Assembly: GCF_017875235.1 (NCBI RefSeq)
Contig: NZ_JAGGMI010000003.1
Span: forward strand, 372,001-436,000
Direction of reading: 5' to 3'
Length of the DNA: 64,000 bases
DNA from: Asticcacaulis solisilvae
Lineage (GTDB): Bacteria; Pseudomonadota; Alphaproteobacteria; Caulobacterales; Caulobacteraceae
Part shown: in pieces, positions 25,176-32,435 of the stretch
Layout: every line of letters begins with the position of its first letter
Position numbering within the stretch: the first letter of the stretch is position 1
Program-made: the position numbers and the translations under genes
Notes under the pieces: model-generated
Seen by the model: the letters and a program-made list of their open reading frames with translations, nothing else
Told to the model about the DNA's origin: nothing
Database searches by the model: none

Positions 25176-25711
25176 CCGAGGCGACAGGTTACGTCATTGC
25201 GCCGCTCGATCCGGATAAACACGATCGGGCGGCGTTTTCGTGTGGCGTCGAGGCGGTCGACAACTTCTTCAAACGCACCGCCAACAAGCTGTCGAAGGCC
25301 GACAATCTCCGTGTCTTCGTAATGACGGACGCTACCGGGACCGTCGCTGGCTTCTATGCCATCAACGCGCACTCCATCGCGTTCGAAGATCTGCCGCCCC
25401 AGTTCGCGCGGACGCGGCCCGGACACGGACGCATCCCGGCAGCCTACATCTCGATGATAGGCGGAGACCAGCGTTTCGCCGGGTCAGGCTTAGGCGCCGA
25501 TCTCCTGGTGGATTGCCTGACGCGCATCTATCGCATCTCTCGGGACCTGGGCCTGGCCGTGGCCATCCTCGACGTCCTGGACGACGGGGACGATAAGGCC
25601 GTTGCCAAGCGCAAGACGCTCTACGAAGGCTTCGGCTTCACCCCGATGCCGAGCCAGCCTTTGCGCCTCTTTATGCCGGTCGCCACGATCGCCAAGCTGT
25701 TCGGCACCTGA
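25172..25711 (+). CDS. GNAT acetyltransferase toxin (TacT-like)
   Basis: A 179-aa GNAT-fold protein paired with a DUF1778 antitoxin. The N-terminal PLDPDKHDRAAFSCGVEAVDNFFK is typical of TacT/AtaT-type toxins, which acetylate aminoacyl-tRNA and halt translation. The acetyl-CoA site is near residues 105-120 (GGDQRFAGSGLGADLLVDCL) and a conserved tyrosine lies in RKTLYEGFGF (about 152). The four-base overlap with the antitoxin gene supports a type II toxin-antitoxin pair that stabilises the plasmid. Confidence 0.9.
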   Translation: MTEATGYVIAPLDPDKHDRAAFSCGVEAVDNFFKRTANKLSKADNLRVFVMTDATGTVAGFYAINAHSIAFEDLPPQFARTRPGHGRIPAAYISMIGGDQRFAGSGLGADLLVDCLTRIYRISRDLGLAVAILDVLDDGDDKAVAKRKTLYEGFGFTPMPSQPLRLFMPVATIAKLFGT

Positions 25712-25727
25712 TTTGGATGCCGCCGGT

Positions 25728-26057
25728 CTATTTCAAGGCGAGGCGGCCGAACATGATGATCACGGCCCCGGCAAGGCAGATCGCCGCGCCTGTGAGGTCC
25801 GCCCAGTCGGGAACCTGCTTCTCGACCAGCCACAGCCAGGCGATCGAGGCAGCAATATAGATCGCACCGTAGGCGGCGTAGGCCCGGCCGGCGTTGGAGG
25901 CTTCGACCAACGTCAGCAGATAGGCGAAAAGAACCAGGCTGATCGTCCCGGCTATGATCCACATCGCCGACCGGCCGAGTTTCAGCCACGACCAGAAGGC
26001 GTAGCAGCCGGCGATTTCCGCGGCGGCGGCCAGCGTGTAGATCAGATAGGTCTTCAT
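25728..26057 (-). CDS. YnfA/UPF0060 family membrane protein
   Basis: A 109-aa protein with four hydrophobic segments (about 3-22, 30-50, 60-80, 86-106), the typical length and layout of the UPF0060/YnfA family of small drug-transporter-like inner membrane proteins. The signature [12 protein letters not shown] near the N-terminus fits. It follows the cysteine-rich small membrane protein on the minus strand after 24 nt, so both may be driven by the MerR-type promoter near 26410. Confidence 0.85.
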   Translation of the reverse strand: MKTYLIYTLAAAAEIAGCYAFWSWLKLGRSAMWIIAGTISLVLFAYLLTLVEASNAGRAYAAYGAIYIAASIAWLWLVEKQVPDWADLTGAAICLAGAVIIMFGRLALK

Positions 26058-26081
26058 GCAACCAGCCTCGCGGGGCGCGGC

Positions 26082-26348
26082 CTATTTGCAACCGCACTGT
26101 CCAGATGCCGCGCATGCCTGCGACTTGCAACCGCTTCCGCCCGAACGTTGGGACCTCATCTTGAGGCGCCAGGCGACGATCACGACCACGATCACAGCCA
26201 CTCCGAGGCTGCAAGCGATGCGATCGATGCCCAGGGGGCCGTGGAACAGCTGCAGCCCGAACACCGAAAGGCCTGCTGCGGCGGGGATCAACAAGGGAAT
26301 GCAGCACAGCCCGCACGCGGCGATCGCCCCCAGAATCCATTTGGTCAT
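26082..26348 (-). CDS. Small cysteine-rich membrane protein (metal transport candidate)
   Basis: An 88-aa protein with two membrane segments (about 5-33 and 45-60). Cys-Cys lies in the first one (CGLCCIPLLIPAAAG), and further cysteines lie in the tail (GCKSQACAASGQCGCK). Paired cysteines in a membrane helix plus a cysteine tail resemble MerF/MerT-type mercury carriers, but this is a resemblance in layout, not a firm family call. A divergent MerR-type gene and a MerR-type operator precede it. Confidence 0.65.
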   Translation of the reverse strand: MTKWILGAIAACGLCCIPLLIPAAAGLSVFGLQLFHGPLGIDRIACSLGVAVIVVVIVAWRLKMRSQRSGGSGCKSQACAASGQCGCK

Positions 26349-26401
26349 TGTCGTCTCTCCTATGCGCAGGCCCGATTGGCTTGCGTTCCCCGCTTGTGCT
26401 T

Positions 26402-26424
26402 CCTAAAGTAGCTTTAGGTTCAAG
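26402..26424 (-). promoter_or_regulatory. MerR-type operator/promoter
   Basis: On the minus strand TTGAA is followed by the dyad CCTAAAG-CTA-CTTTAGG (26402-26418 on the plus strand), the arrangement seen in MerR-activated promoters where the dyad fills a long spacer after a -35 of TTGA type. It lies between the regulator gene (plus) and the small membrane proteins (minus), consistent with metal-induced expression of the latter. Confidence 0.6.
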
Positions 26425-26450
26425 CCTGTTTTTTGAGAAAGGCGCCTTAG

Positions 26451-26846
26451 ATGATTTCCATTGGAGAACTGGCGAGGCGGGCACAATGCACAGTCCCGAC
26501 CGTACGCTATTACGAGTCGATCGGTCTCCTGCCGAAGGCTCAGCGCCGCGAAGGCGGACATCGCGCCTACGACCGGGCCGACCTCGCACGCCTGAATCTG
26601 ATACGCCGCTGCCGGGACTGCGACATTCCGATCGAGCGGATACGTGAGCTGGTCTCGCTCAGCGAAGGACAACGTCTGTGCGGAGAAACGGTCGCCTTCT
26701 TCGAAGAGCAGCGCCGCGTCATACAGGCCCGTATCGACGCTTTGAAAGAGCTGGACCTGACCTTGTCGCTGCACCTGCAATCGTGTCGGAGCAATTGCTT
26801 GCCAAATGGAGACCCATGCGAAATCTTCGACCAGCTGCAGGCGTGA
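26451..26846 (+). CDS. MerR-family heavy-metal regulator
   Basis: A 131-aa MerR protein. The N-terminal HTH reads ISIGELARRAQCTVPTVRYY then ESIGLLP. A long dimer helix starts with a cysteine (GQRLCGETVAFFEEQ, about residue 79) and the tail holds CRSNCLPNGDPC (about 113-124). Cysteines at about 79, 113/117 and 124 match the pattern of regulators of divalent metals such as mercury, lead, cadmium or zinc. The exact metal cannot be read. It is divergent from the small membrane proteins that it probably controls. Confidence 0.85.
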   Translation: MISIGELARRAQCTVPTVRYYESIGLLPKAQRREGGHRAYDRADLARLNLIRRCRDCDIPIERIRELVSLSEGQRLCGETVAFFEEQRRVIQARIDALKELDLTLSLHLQSCRSNCLPNGDPCEIFDQLQA

Positions 26847-26882
26847 TCGGCGGGGCTCGGAGGCAGTGTGAGTTCCCCCGTG

Positions 26883-26897
26883 TTAACCTTTCGTTAA
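26883..26897. promoter_or_regulatory. CtrA-type binding site
   Basis: TTAA-N7-TTAA followed by CC is a perfect match to the alphaproteobacterial CtrA box. It lies in a 190-nt gap between the end of the MerR gene and the end of the RES gene. The only coding candidate downstream is a 21-codon ORF starting 3 nt after it. Confidence 0.45.
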
Positions 26898-26899
26898 CC

Positions 26900-26965
26900 A
26901 TGTGTAATCGCGCTGCGCGCAAGGCCCTGACTCCATTCGGAATCATTTCTGGGGACGATTTATGA
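26900..26965 (+). CDS. Possible 21-aa micro-ORF
   Basis: ATG at 26900 opens a 21-codon frame (MCNRAARKALTPFGIISG and three more) ending in TGA at 26965. It starts right after the CtrA-type site. There is no good ribosome binding site and no family. It may be the remnant of a larger gene or a leaderless peptide. Confidence 0.2.
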   Translation: MCNRAARKALTPFGIISGDDL

Positions 26966-27038
26966 TGCCCTATTGTCTTGTACCGACTCGGGTTTTTGTC
27001 CGGCGCCTTGGTGTGTGAAACCCCGACGCGGGAGGAGG

Positions 27039-27662
27039 TCAGCTCGGATCGGGCTCGGCAATAACGACCTGCAAGTCATCCAGAACGGCAGCCAGACCAG
27101 GCGCGGCGATCAGTTTGCGCACGCGGCCAGCCTTCAGCTTCGAAATCGCGCGGTCATAAATCGCAAGGTTCGTGTGACCGTTGAGGCGGGACGGATAGAT
27201 GATCCCGTCGGGCCTTGAACTATGCTGATGGAAGGCCACGGACCACTTACGGCCGAGAGTTTGCCGCGATGCCTTTGCGACGTCGGTCGGCACGCCCATG
27301 ACAATGGCTGCGTCGTCGCGCAGGTCAACAAGCGTCAGCGGCGCGGTCGTCTCGATCTCCGCATAGTGACGATCGTAGAAGTCCGACATCGGAATGGTCA
27401 GCTCTCCGATAAGGCCGTCACGTCGGTCACGAAGATAGGCTTCCAGGAAGCAAACCTTCACTGTCTCGCCGAGATAGAGGACGCCAAAACGGTTGACCGG
27501 AGTGAGACGACGCGGATCGCTGAAGCGGCTGGGCGTCTTGCCGTAGCCGAGCGGATCCGGAAAACGGGCAAGATAGATCCGGCCGAACGTTTGCCCGGCC
27601 GGTATCGTATGAAGTCTCAGCTGTGCCCGGCCGAAGTCTGCGGGCGGCGTGACGGGCGACAT
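27039..27662 (-). CDS. RES-domain toxin
   Basis: A 207-aa protein of the RES family, whose members degrade NAD+ or ADP-ribosylate targets. The conserved Arg-Glu-Ser-type residues are visible in context: RLTPVNRFGVLYLGETVKVC, FLEAYLRD (about 55-80) and a Ser/Arg-containing HQHSSRPDGIIYPSR (about 145-160). It directly follows the Xre-type antitoxin gene on the same strand (adjacent codons), forming a RES-Xre toxin-antitoxin pair for plasmid maintenance. Confidence 0.88.
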   Translation of the reverse strand: MSPVTPPADFGRAQLRLHTIPAGQTFGRIYLARFPDPLGYGKTPSRFSDPRRLTPVNRFGVLYLGETVKVCFLEAYLRDRRDGLIGELTIPMSDFYDRHYAEIETTAPLTLVDLRDDAAIVMGVPTDVAKASRQTLGRKWSVAFHQHSSRPDGIIYPSRLNGHTNLAIYDRAISKLKAGRVRKLIAAPGLAAVLDDLQVVIAEPDPS

Positions 27663-28439
27663 TTATGAGAAATCTCGTCCGTCGCCATCCGCTGCCGCGA
27701 GAACCTTTTCCGTCAGGCCGCGTTGCAACGCTTCGCGTCCCGTCAAACCATCGAGAGCGCCATGCACCTGGACCATGAAGCGATAGACTCCCCACGGCCC
27801 CCCCAGAAGGTCGTGGAGCTGGGGCAGGACCGCGTAGGGTTTACCGTCGGCGCCAACCTGCCACTCCGGGAACCGGAAGCCGCGCTTCGCGCCATCGAGC
27901 CCGAGCACCTTGTTCTCCTGGCGCCAGGTGTTGACGGTCACGCGTGTCGTGCCAAGCATCTCTGAGAAGGCTTCGGCGTTCAGCATTTCGGCGCCGGCGA
28001 GAATCTCCGCGACCCGCACGCGTCCCCGTTCGCGCGCCGCTGACAGTGCCTGCTGAAGCTCCGGACTTAGCTCCCCCACTTCCTCGACTGCAGGCGCATT
28101 TACGTGGACCGGCTCGGGGATGAGCGACGTCATTCCGGCCGCGTCGATATCCAGGACGATGCGCGTCGGCTGTCCAGCCTCGGCGGCGAGTTTCACGGCA
28201 TCTGCGATCTTCTTGGCGATGGCCAGGCTATAACGCTTCCGGGTGAAGCCACGGAGGGGTTGACCCTTCAGCGCCTCGACCTTTTCCTTTATCTTGGCGG
28301 CACGGCTCTTACCCTTGAGCGACGGGACGCCTTTTGTGGCGGCATTGTCGAGGAGGGCGGTCGCCGGCGATGCCCTCCTACCGGACTTCGTGGTCTCACG
28401 CGCTGGACCTTGACTTATCTTCTGGCTTGACGTCGGCAT
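27663..28439 (-). CDS. Xre/MbcA/ParS-type antitoxin
   Basis: 258 aa from ATG 28439, chosen because AGGAG lies 8 nt upstream; the frame is open to 28487. The basic N-terminal half is unusual for this family. The C-terminal half has an HTH region (LNAEAFSEMLGTTRVTVNTW) and the MbcA/ParS antitoxin-like end (PQLHDLLGGPWGVYRFMVQV, then TGREALQRGLTEKV). It neutralises the RES toxin encoded immediately after it and probably represses the operon. It is about 100 residues longer than the common form, through its N-terminal extension. Confidence 0.8.
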   Translation of the reverse strand: MPTSSQKISQGPARETTKSGRRASPATALLDNAATKGVPSLKGKSRAAKIKEKVEALKGQPLRGFTRKRYSLAIAKKIADAVKLAAEAGQPTRIVLDIDAAGMTSLIPEPVHVNAPAVEEVGELSPELQQALSAARERGRVRVAEILAGAEMLNAEAFSEMLGTTRVTVNTWRQENKVLGLDGAKRGFRFPEWQVGADGKPYAVLPQLHDLLGGPWGVYRFMVQVHGALDGLTGREALQRGLTEKVLAAADGDGRDFS

Positions 28440-28458
28440 GGTCTGAACTCCTGTCGTC

Positions 28459-28487
28459 ACTATGACAAAGTTGGATAAATCCGTCAA
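28459..28487 (-). promoter_or_regulatory. Promoter of the RES/Xre operon
   Basis: On the minus strand TTGACG (28487-28482), a 17-nt spacer and CATAGT (28464-28459), 20 nt before the antitoxin start codon. The spacer contains AT-rich sequence suited to an operator. Confidence 0.5.
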
Positions 28488-28672
28488 GTTCGTTAAGTCG
28501 TGTGCTTAGGACACCATCGCGGCATAGCAAGGCCTGCATTCGTACCCAGTCCATCCTTGGCAAGCGGTTCGATGACCTCAATCACATGCGAAATCTCGCC
28601 CCGCCGGTCCGGTCCGCAAGGGCAAGCCTCCTCCACTGCGTTACGGCCGCTACGCGGTGCGGGCCGGTCCCT

Positions 28673-28758
28673 GAGGCGGGGACAGGGATACGCATGATTG
28701 CGGTCGAGACCGCAAGCCCAAGGGGATGAGCCCCAAGGGTTCGAATGGAGACCATGCC
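28673..28758 (+). promoter_or_regulatory. Two-hairpin leader of ssb
   Basis: A GGCGGGGACAGGG purine-rich start is followed by a perfect stem TTGCGGTC-GA-GACCGCAA (28698-28715), then GGGG-ATGAG-CCCC (28722-28734), then TGGAG before ATG 28759. The second stem is nearly the same as the inner stem of the sno leader (GGGGATGGGCCCC). The rest of the gap (28488-28672) shows no gene. Confidence 0.6.
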
Positions 28759-29136
28759 ATGTCCACTGCAGCTTTCACCACCCTCGTCGCCAATGTCGGC
28801 CGTATCAACGCCACCCGCACCTTCAACGATGATCGCCAACTCGCCTCCTTCTCGGTCGCCGTCAGCCGCCGCTTCAAGTCGAAAGGCGAGCAGGTCGAGG
28901 AAACCGACTGGTACGAAATCAAGGCCAACGCCCCGCACCTGATCACGATGATCGAGCAGCACATCAAGAAAGGCGACCAGCTGATCATCACCGGTGCCCA
29001 GTCGCATCGTAGCTTTGAGAAGAACGACGGCTCGAACGGTTTCTCGGTGGAGATTTTCGCCCACGATATCCGCTTCAACATCTCGAAGAAAGCCGACAAC
29101 ACCGCGGACGCGGCCGAGGAAGAACCCGCCTTCTGA
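28759..29136 (+). CDS. ssb: Single-stranded DNA-binding protein
   Basis: A 125-aa SSB with an OB fold (FTTLVANVGRINATRTFNDD, then ASFSVAVSRRFKSKGEQVEE, then TDWYEIKA) and a short acidic tail ending EEEPAF, the counterpart of the DDDIPF tip that contacts partner proteins. It is shorter than chromosomal SSBs, as usual for plasmid forms. On conjugative plasmids such an SSB coats the strand after entry and helps avoid SOS induction. The start at 28759 is set by the OB-fold N-terminus and TGGAG upstream. Confidence 0.9.
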   Translation: MSTAAFTTLVANVGRINATRTFNDDRQLASFSVAVSRRFKSKGEQVEETDWYEIKANAPHLITMIEQHIKKGDQLIITGAQSHRSFEKNDGSNGFSVEIFAHDIRFNISKKADNTADAAEEEPAF

Positions 29137-29144
29137 TAATCGAG

Positions 29145-29175
29145 GCCCCCGGCTTCGGTCGGGGGTTTTGCTTTT
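29145..29175 (+). terminator. Intrinsic terminator after ssb
   Basis: CCCCCG (29146-29151) pairs with CGGGGG (29160-29165), followed by TTTTGCTTTT. It lies 9 nt after the ssb stop codon. Confidence 0.85.
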
Positions 29176-29188
29176 ATGGGAGCTGCCA

Positions 29189-29407
29189 ATGTCAACCGAT
29201 CCAGGACCGGACAACGATGCCATTTTCGACGATGAGGCCTATGCCCGGGACATGCGGGGCTACTGGTCGTGGCTAGAGCGCCAGCCGGACACCGTCGAGT
29301 ATCTTGCAAATCTGGCCGAGGGGCGAAATCTGGACCGGATGGAGGACGAAGGCGTCGCTTTGGCCAAACGAAAAGGCGGAGGCGGCCAGTTGCAAGATCC
29401 ACGGTGA
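29189..29407 (+). CDS. Small acidic protein, 72 aa
   Basis: A 72-aa protein starting MSTDPGPDNDAIFDDEAYAR with GGGAG upstream. It is strongly acidic in the first half with a basic glycine-rich end (KRKGGGGQLQD). No family recognised. It starts 14 nt after the ssb terminator in the same direction. Confidence 0.55.
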   Translation: MSTDPGPDNDAIFDDEAYARDMRGYWSWLERQPDTVEYLANLAEGRNLDRMEDEGVALAKRKGGGGQLQDPR

Positions 29408-29525
29408 GCGGGTAAATACCGGCCATCCAGGGTCGCTGCCTCATATCTGCAGCTCAATAAGTACCGCTCGGTCCATGTGATCGAGAGCCGAACGATCCGA
29501 ACCAACGGATTGCCGCTGTTCAGTT

Positions 29526-29615
29526 CCACGCAACGCGTGCGTGGGGCGGGATATTCGGCATGTCGGTCCCCTGAAGCTCCCGTCTCCTTTCTTTTCCTGC
29601 GGACCAGAAAAGGAG
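29526..29615 (+). promoter_or_regulatory. Hairpins before the 101-aa gene
   Basis: CCACGC-AACGCGT-GCGTGG at 29526-29544, then CTCCTTT (29584-29590) that can pair with AAAGGAG (29609-29615), the ribosome binding site of the next gene. This could hide the site until another factor or RNA opens it (inference). Nothing else is visible in the 214-nt gap. Confidence 0.4.
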
Positions 29616-29621
29616 TGTCAA

Positions 29622-29927
29622 ATGAAGAAACTGAACATCACCCGTCGCGTTCGCCGCACCTTCCACAAAGTGCTGGTGCGCGTTCGCATCCTGAAGCCAA
29701 GGCGCGCGGAAGTGCTCAACGGCGGCATGCGCACAATTGCGTCGCGTGCGGCGGGCTTTCAGGCGACCAGGGGCATGACCGACGCAAAAGCCAAGCTCGG
29801 ACGGGCCCACTGCTTTGAGATCGGCAAGCCGCATCTACTGGCGCGTTTCCTGGCCGACGTCAGGCAATTGATCCGGCGCGGCGATGTCAGGATCAGCCTG
29901 AATGGTCGCGTATATAGCCCGGTCTGA
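29622..29927 (+). CDS. Small basic protein, 101 aa
   Basis: A 101-aa very basic protein (MKKLNITRRVRRTFHKVLVR at the start) with no family I recognise. The AGGAG ribosome binding site is 6 nt before ATG 29622, so the start is well supported. The high Arg/Lys content suggests nucleic-acid binding. It lies between small plasmid genes near ssb, all in one direction. Confidence 0.6.
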   Translation: MKKLNITRRVRRTFHKVLVRVRILKPRRAEVLNGGMRTIASRAAGFQATRGMTDAKAKLGRAHCFEIGKPHLLARFLADVRQLIRRGDVRISLNGRVYSPV

Positions 29928-30013
29928 CGAGGTGTTGCCGATGCGTCGCGTAACGCCCAATTGATCCCGCCCTGCCTCGGCTTGGTGTAGCCTCATTTGG
30001 CACGGGGCAGGGA

Positions 30014-31960
30014 ATGGCGTCTGACGGCGATAAACGGCAACCTCTCATAGCGGTCCATGAGCGCGGCGGTCTGGTGTTCGGACTGCGCGAGGGTAAGCTC
30101 GTGTCTATCAACGACGTCGAGAGCGGCCTGGCCTGCAACTGCGTCTGTCCGAACCCGTTATGCGGCGACCGTCTGGTGGCGCACAAAGGCCAGAAGCTCG
30201 CCTACCATTTCAAGCATCACAACCGGACGGACTGCAAGACCGGCTTCGAGACCGGCCTGCACATGCTTGCGAAAGACGCCTTGGCAGAGGCACTGGAATT
30301 TCGTCTCCCGCCCTATACCCGTGGGATCGGCCTGAAGCGCGAGGAGATCATCGGCGAGCGGATGATGAAATTCGACCGGGCGGAGCTGGAGAAGCGGACA
30401 GGGCGCCTGGTCCCCGACGTCATACTCTATGTCGACGGGCGGCCTCTGCTGGTCGAACTGGTAGTGACCCATTGGTGCGACCAGACGAAGATCGACATGA
30501 TGAAGGTCGGTGACCTGAGCTGCGTCGAGGTCAATCTTGGTCCCTACCGCGACATCTGGGACATGGAGAGCCTGCGCGAGATCGTCGTCACAAAGGCCCG
30601 GCGAAGCTGGCTCAACAACAGGTATGCCGAGGACAAGGCCGACCGGATTGCAGCTGAGCGGAAGGCAAAGCACGACCAGCGGGTGGCACTTCACGTTGAC
30701 AGGCTGAAGCGTTTCTACGCGTCCGTTGAAGACCGGGCCGACATCGAGGTCAGGTTCACCGATACCAGCTCTCTGAAGGCCCTTGAACTTGGCAGGGGTA
30801 TCGGCCTTGAGGTGCCAGGCGATACCTGCTTTCCGGACCGGGTCGGCTGGCAGAAGCGCATTGTCGAGGGTCTGGTGCGCGAAGGTGCCGGCGCCTTTGG
30901 TGGCGGCATTCAGTTCAAGACCATCTTCGGCTGGGTGAAGGCCCTGGTCGATCGAAACTTCCCGGAATGGCCGCCCAAGGAGATCCGCGACGAGGTGTTC
31001 GCACAGGTGCCGGAGTTCAAATCGTCCTGGGATGTGGTCCGCGCTTACATGGAGAGGCTCGTCGACCTCCGGTTCGCAACGACCTTCCAAAATCGATGGG
31101 CCTTGAGTGAGCGGCTCCGGCAACGGATCGGCCAGGAACGAAAGCAAATCAGTCTGCGCGAGGGGCGTCAGGCCAAAATCTCGGGACTGGTTCACGATAT
31201 TCTTGACCTGGTGCCCGAGGGCGAGAAGCGCGGCTTCGATTATGAAGCCTGGCTCGACGTTCCGTGCGAGTTGGGCCTGACACCGCGAGAGGTTATCGAC
31301 GAAGACTGCATCATCGAGGCGCATGGGTTTCCCCAGGTCCAGGACAACGAATCCTATTGCGACCTGAAGACGGGCATCGAACGCGTCCACAAGATGCTGA
31401 CACGTCGCGGCCGTATCGTCGATGACCTGTTCAACCTGCCCGTTGAGAGGCGCATCCCGGACATCCTGGCGGCCGAGGCATTCAAAGCGGAACAGGCGGA
31501 GCAGGCGCGTATCCAAAGGGAAATTGAAGTCGGCCTCGCCAGGCAACAGCGATTGATGGATACGCTGAAGACCCGTCATCCCGGCTACGATATCGCGGCC
31601 CTGATCGGAGACCGGCGCATCAACGGGTTGCCCGCCCTGGAGGCCGTTCGCGCTGACGAAGGTGTCTACCAGCGGGTGCTGAATGCTTTGGACCAGGAGC
31701 TGGAGACACTGGAGGACGAGGCGCGACGACGCTTCGAGGAGGCGGAGCGGAAACGCAAGGTCGAGGTCCTGAAGGCCCAGCTTCTGCAACGCTGCGACGG
31801 ATTGATGGAGCCACAGCAAGCGCGGCTTTTCCTCACCAGCACCCATCCAGGCTATGGCGGCCGTCCGATCGAGAATTGCGTGGATCAGGCCAGTTTCGAC
31901 GAGTTGTGGCGGACGGTCTCGAAGCTGTCGAGCCTGGGAAAGTCAGCGCGGCGACGATAG
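30014..31960 (+). CDS. CoiA-like nuclease-domain protein
   Basis: A 648-aa protein. The first 200 residues resemble competence protein CoiA: a cysteine cluster (CNCVCPNPLCGDRLVAHKG, about 40-58), then KLAYHFKHH, then a nuclease-like core GFETGLHMLAKDALAEAL and PDVILYVDGRPLLVELVVTH (about 130-150), with D and E-x-V as likely catalytic residues. The long C-terminal part (about 450-640) is charged and coiled-coil-like. CoiA-like proteins are seen on mobile elements and their role is not settled; processing of incoming DNA is plausible. The start ATG follows GGGGCAGGGA. Confidence 0.7.
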   Translation: MASDGDKRQPLIAVHERGGLVFGLREGKLVSINDVESGLACNCVCPNPLCGDRLVAHKGQKLAYHFKHHNRTDCKTGFETGLHMLAKDALAEALEFRLPPYTRGIGLKREEIIGERMMKFDRAELEKRTGRLVPDVILYVDGRPLLVELVVTHWCDQTKIDMMKVGDLSCVEVNLGPYRDIWDMESLREIVVTKARRSWLNNRYAEDKADRIAAERKAKHDQRVALHVDRLKRFYASVEDRADIEVRFTDTSSLKALELGRGIGLEVPGDTCFPDRVGWQKRIVEGLVREGAGAFGGGIQFKTIFGWVKALVDRNFPEWPPKEIRDEVFAQVPEFKSSWDVVRAYMERLVDLRFATTFQNRWALSERLRQRIGQERKQISLREGRQAKISGLVHDILDLVPEGEKRGFDYEAWLDVPCELGLTPREVIDEDCIIEAHGFPQVQDNESYCDLKTGIERVHKMLTRRGRIVDDLFNLPVERRIPDILAAEAFKAEQAEQARIQREIEVGLARQQRLMDTLKTRHPGYDIAALIGDRRINGLPALEAVRADEGVYQRVLNALDQELETLEDEARRRFEEAERKRKVEVLKAQLLQRCDGLMEPQQARLFLTSTHPGYGGRPIENCVDQASFDELWRTVSKLSSLGKSARRR

Positions 31961-32201
31961 GTTTTTTGGCGTGACCGGGCACCGTCGCAGAGGGAAGGCG
32001 AGGGCGATCCCCTTCGGGGCCGGGCTCTTCGCAAGTCAGCCCCGCTTCGCAGGTCTTCGCGCTGCGCGCCTCGATCCCTATCGCGCTGGGGCACCTCCTT
32101 TGCCCGAACGACGGCCGGCCGGGACGCGTGTAGGCTTGAGGTCCTCTCGCCGGGCGAAATGTCGTGCATCGATATTGCCTTTCCATTATGACTTGTCGCA
32201 A
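31961..32201. other. Gene-free stretch before RNA copy 2
   Basis: About 240 nt with no supportable gene. It has a CCCC-TTCG-GGG stem near 32009 and a purine-rich GAGGGAAGGCGAGGGCGA near 31992, reminiscent of the leader family but without a start codon after it. Confidence 0.3.
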
Positions 32202-32435
32202 GCCGTACGCGCGGCCCGGGTCGTAGAAAACCCAAGTAGTGCTGGTTGATGTCGGCCATTCCGACACGATCCTCCTTTGACTATGCGGTCGGGGAGCCTG
32301 TGGCGTATGCAACAGGCCTCGGCTAAAGGTCACAGGGACCGTGCACTGCCGGTTTTCTAACTCCCCGATCACCAGGATCAGAGGAGGCTCAATGCGGGGG
32401 CGTACCGCAGACCGGCCTCTCCGGGGATCACGGCT
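32202..32435 (+). ncRNA. Conserved pseudoknotted RNA, copy 2
   Basis: The same sequence blocks and fold as 11690-11930. Stem A is TAGAAAACC (32224-32232) with GGTTTTCTA (32351-32359). The inner stem is GTAGTGC (32236-32242) with GCACTGC (32343-32349), which replaces GAGTTACT/AGTAACTC of copy 1. The hairpin is TGTCGG-CCATT-CCGACA (32250-32266), replacing TACCGG/CCGGTA. CCTGT pairs with ACAGG at 32297-32316 and GGTC with GACC at 32328-32340. Crossing stem B is 32287-32296 with 32361-32370. It ends directly before the XRE gene, so a cis-acting role on that gene is likely. Confidence 0.75.

Noticed and set aside
25602-26411. 269-aa plus-strand ORF over ynfA and the cysteine-rich gene
   Set aside because: The minus strand encodes two typical small membrane proteins with a fitting MerR-type promoter; the plus frame has no motif.
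30158-31846. 562-aa minus-strand ORF over the CoiA-like gene
   Set aside because: It is a shadow of the plus-strand gene, which has clear motifs and a good ribosome binding site.
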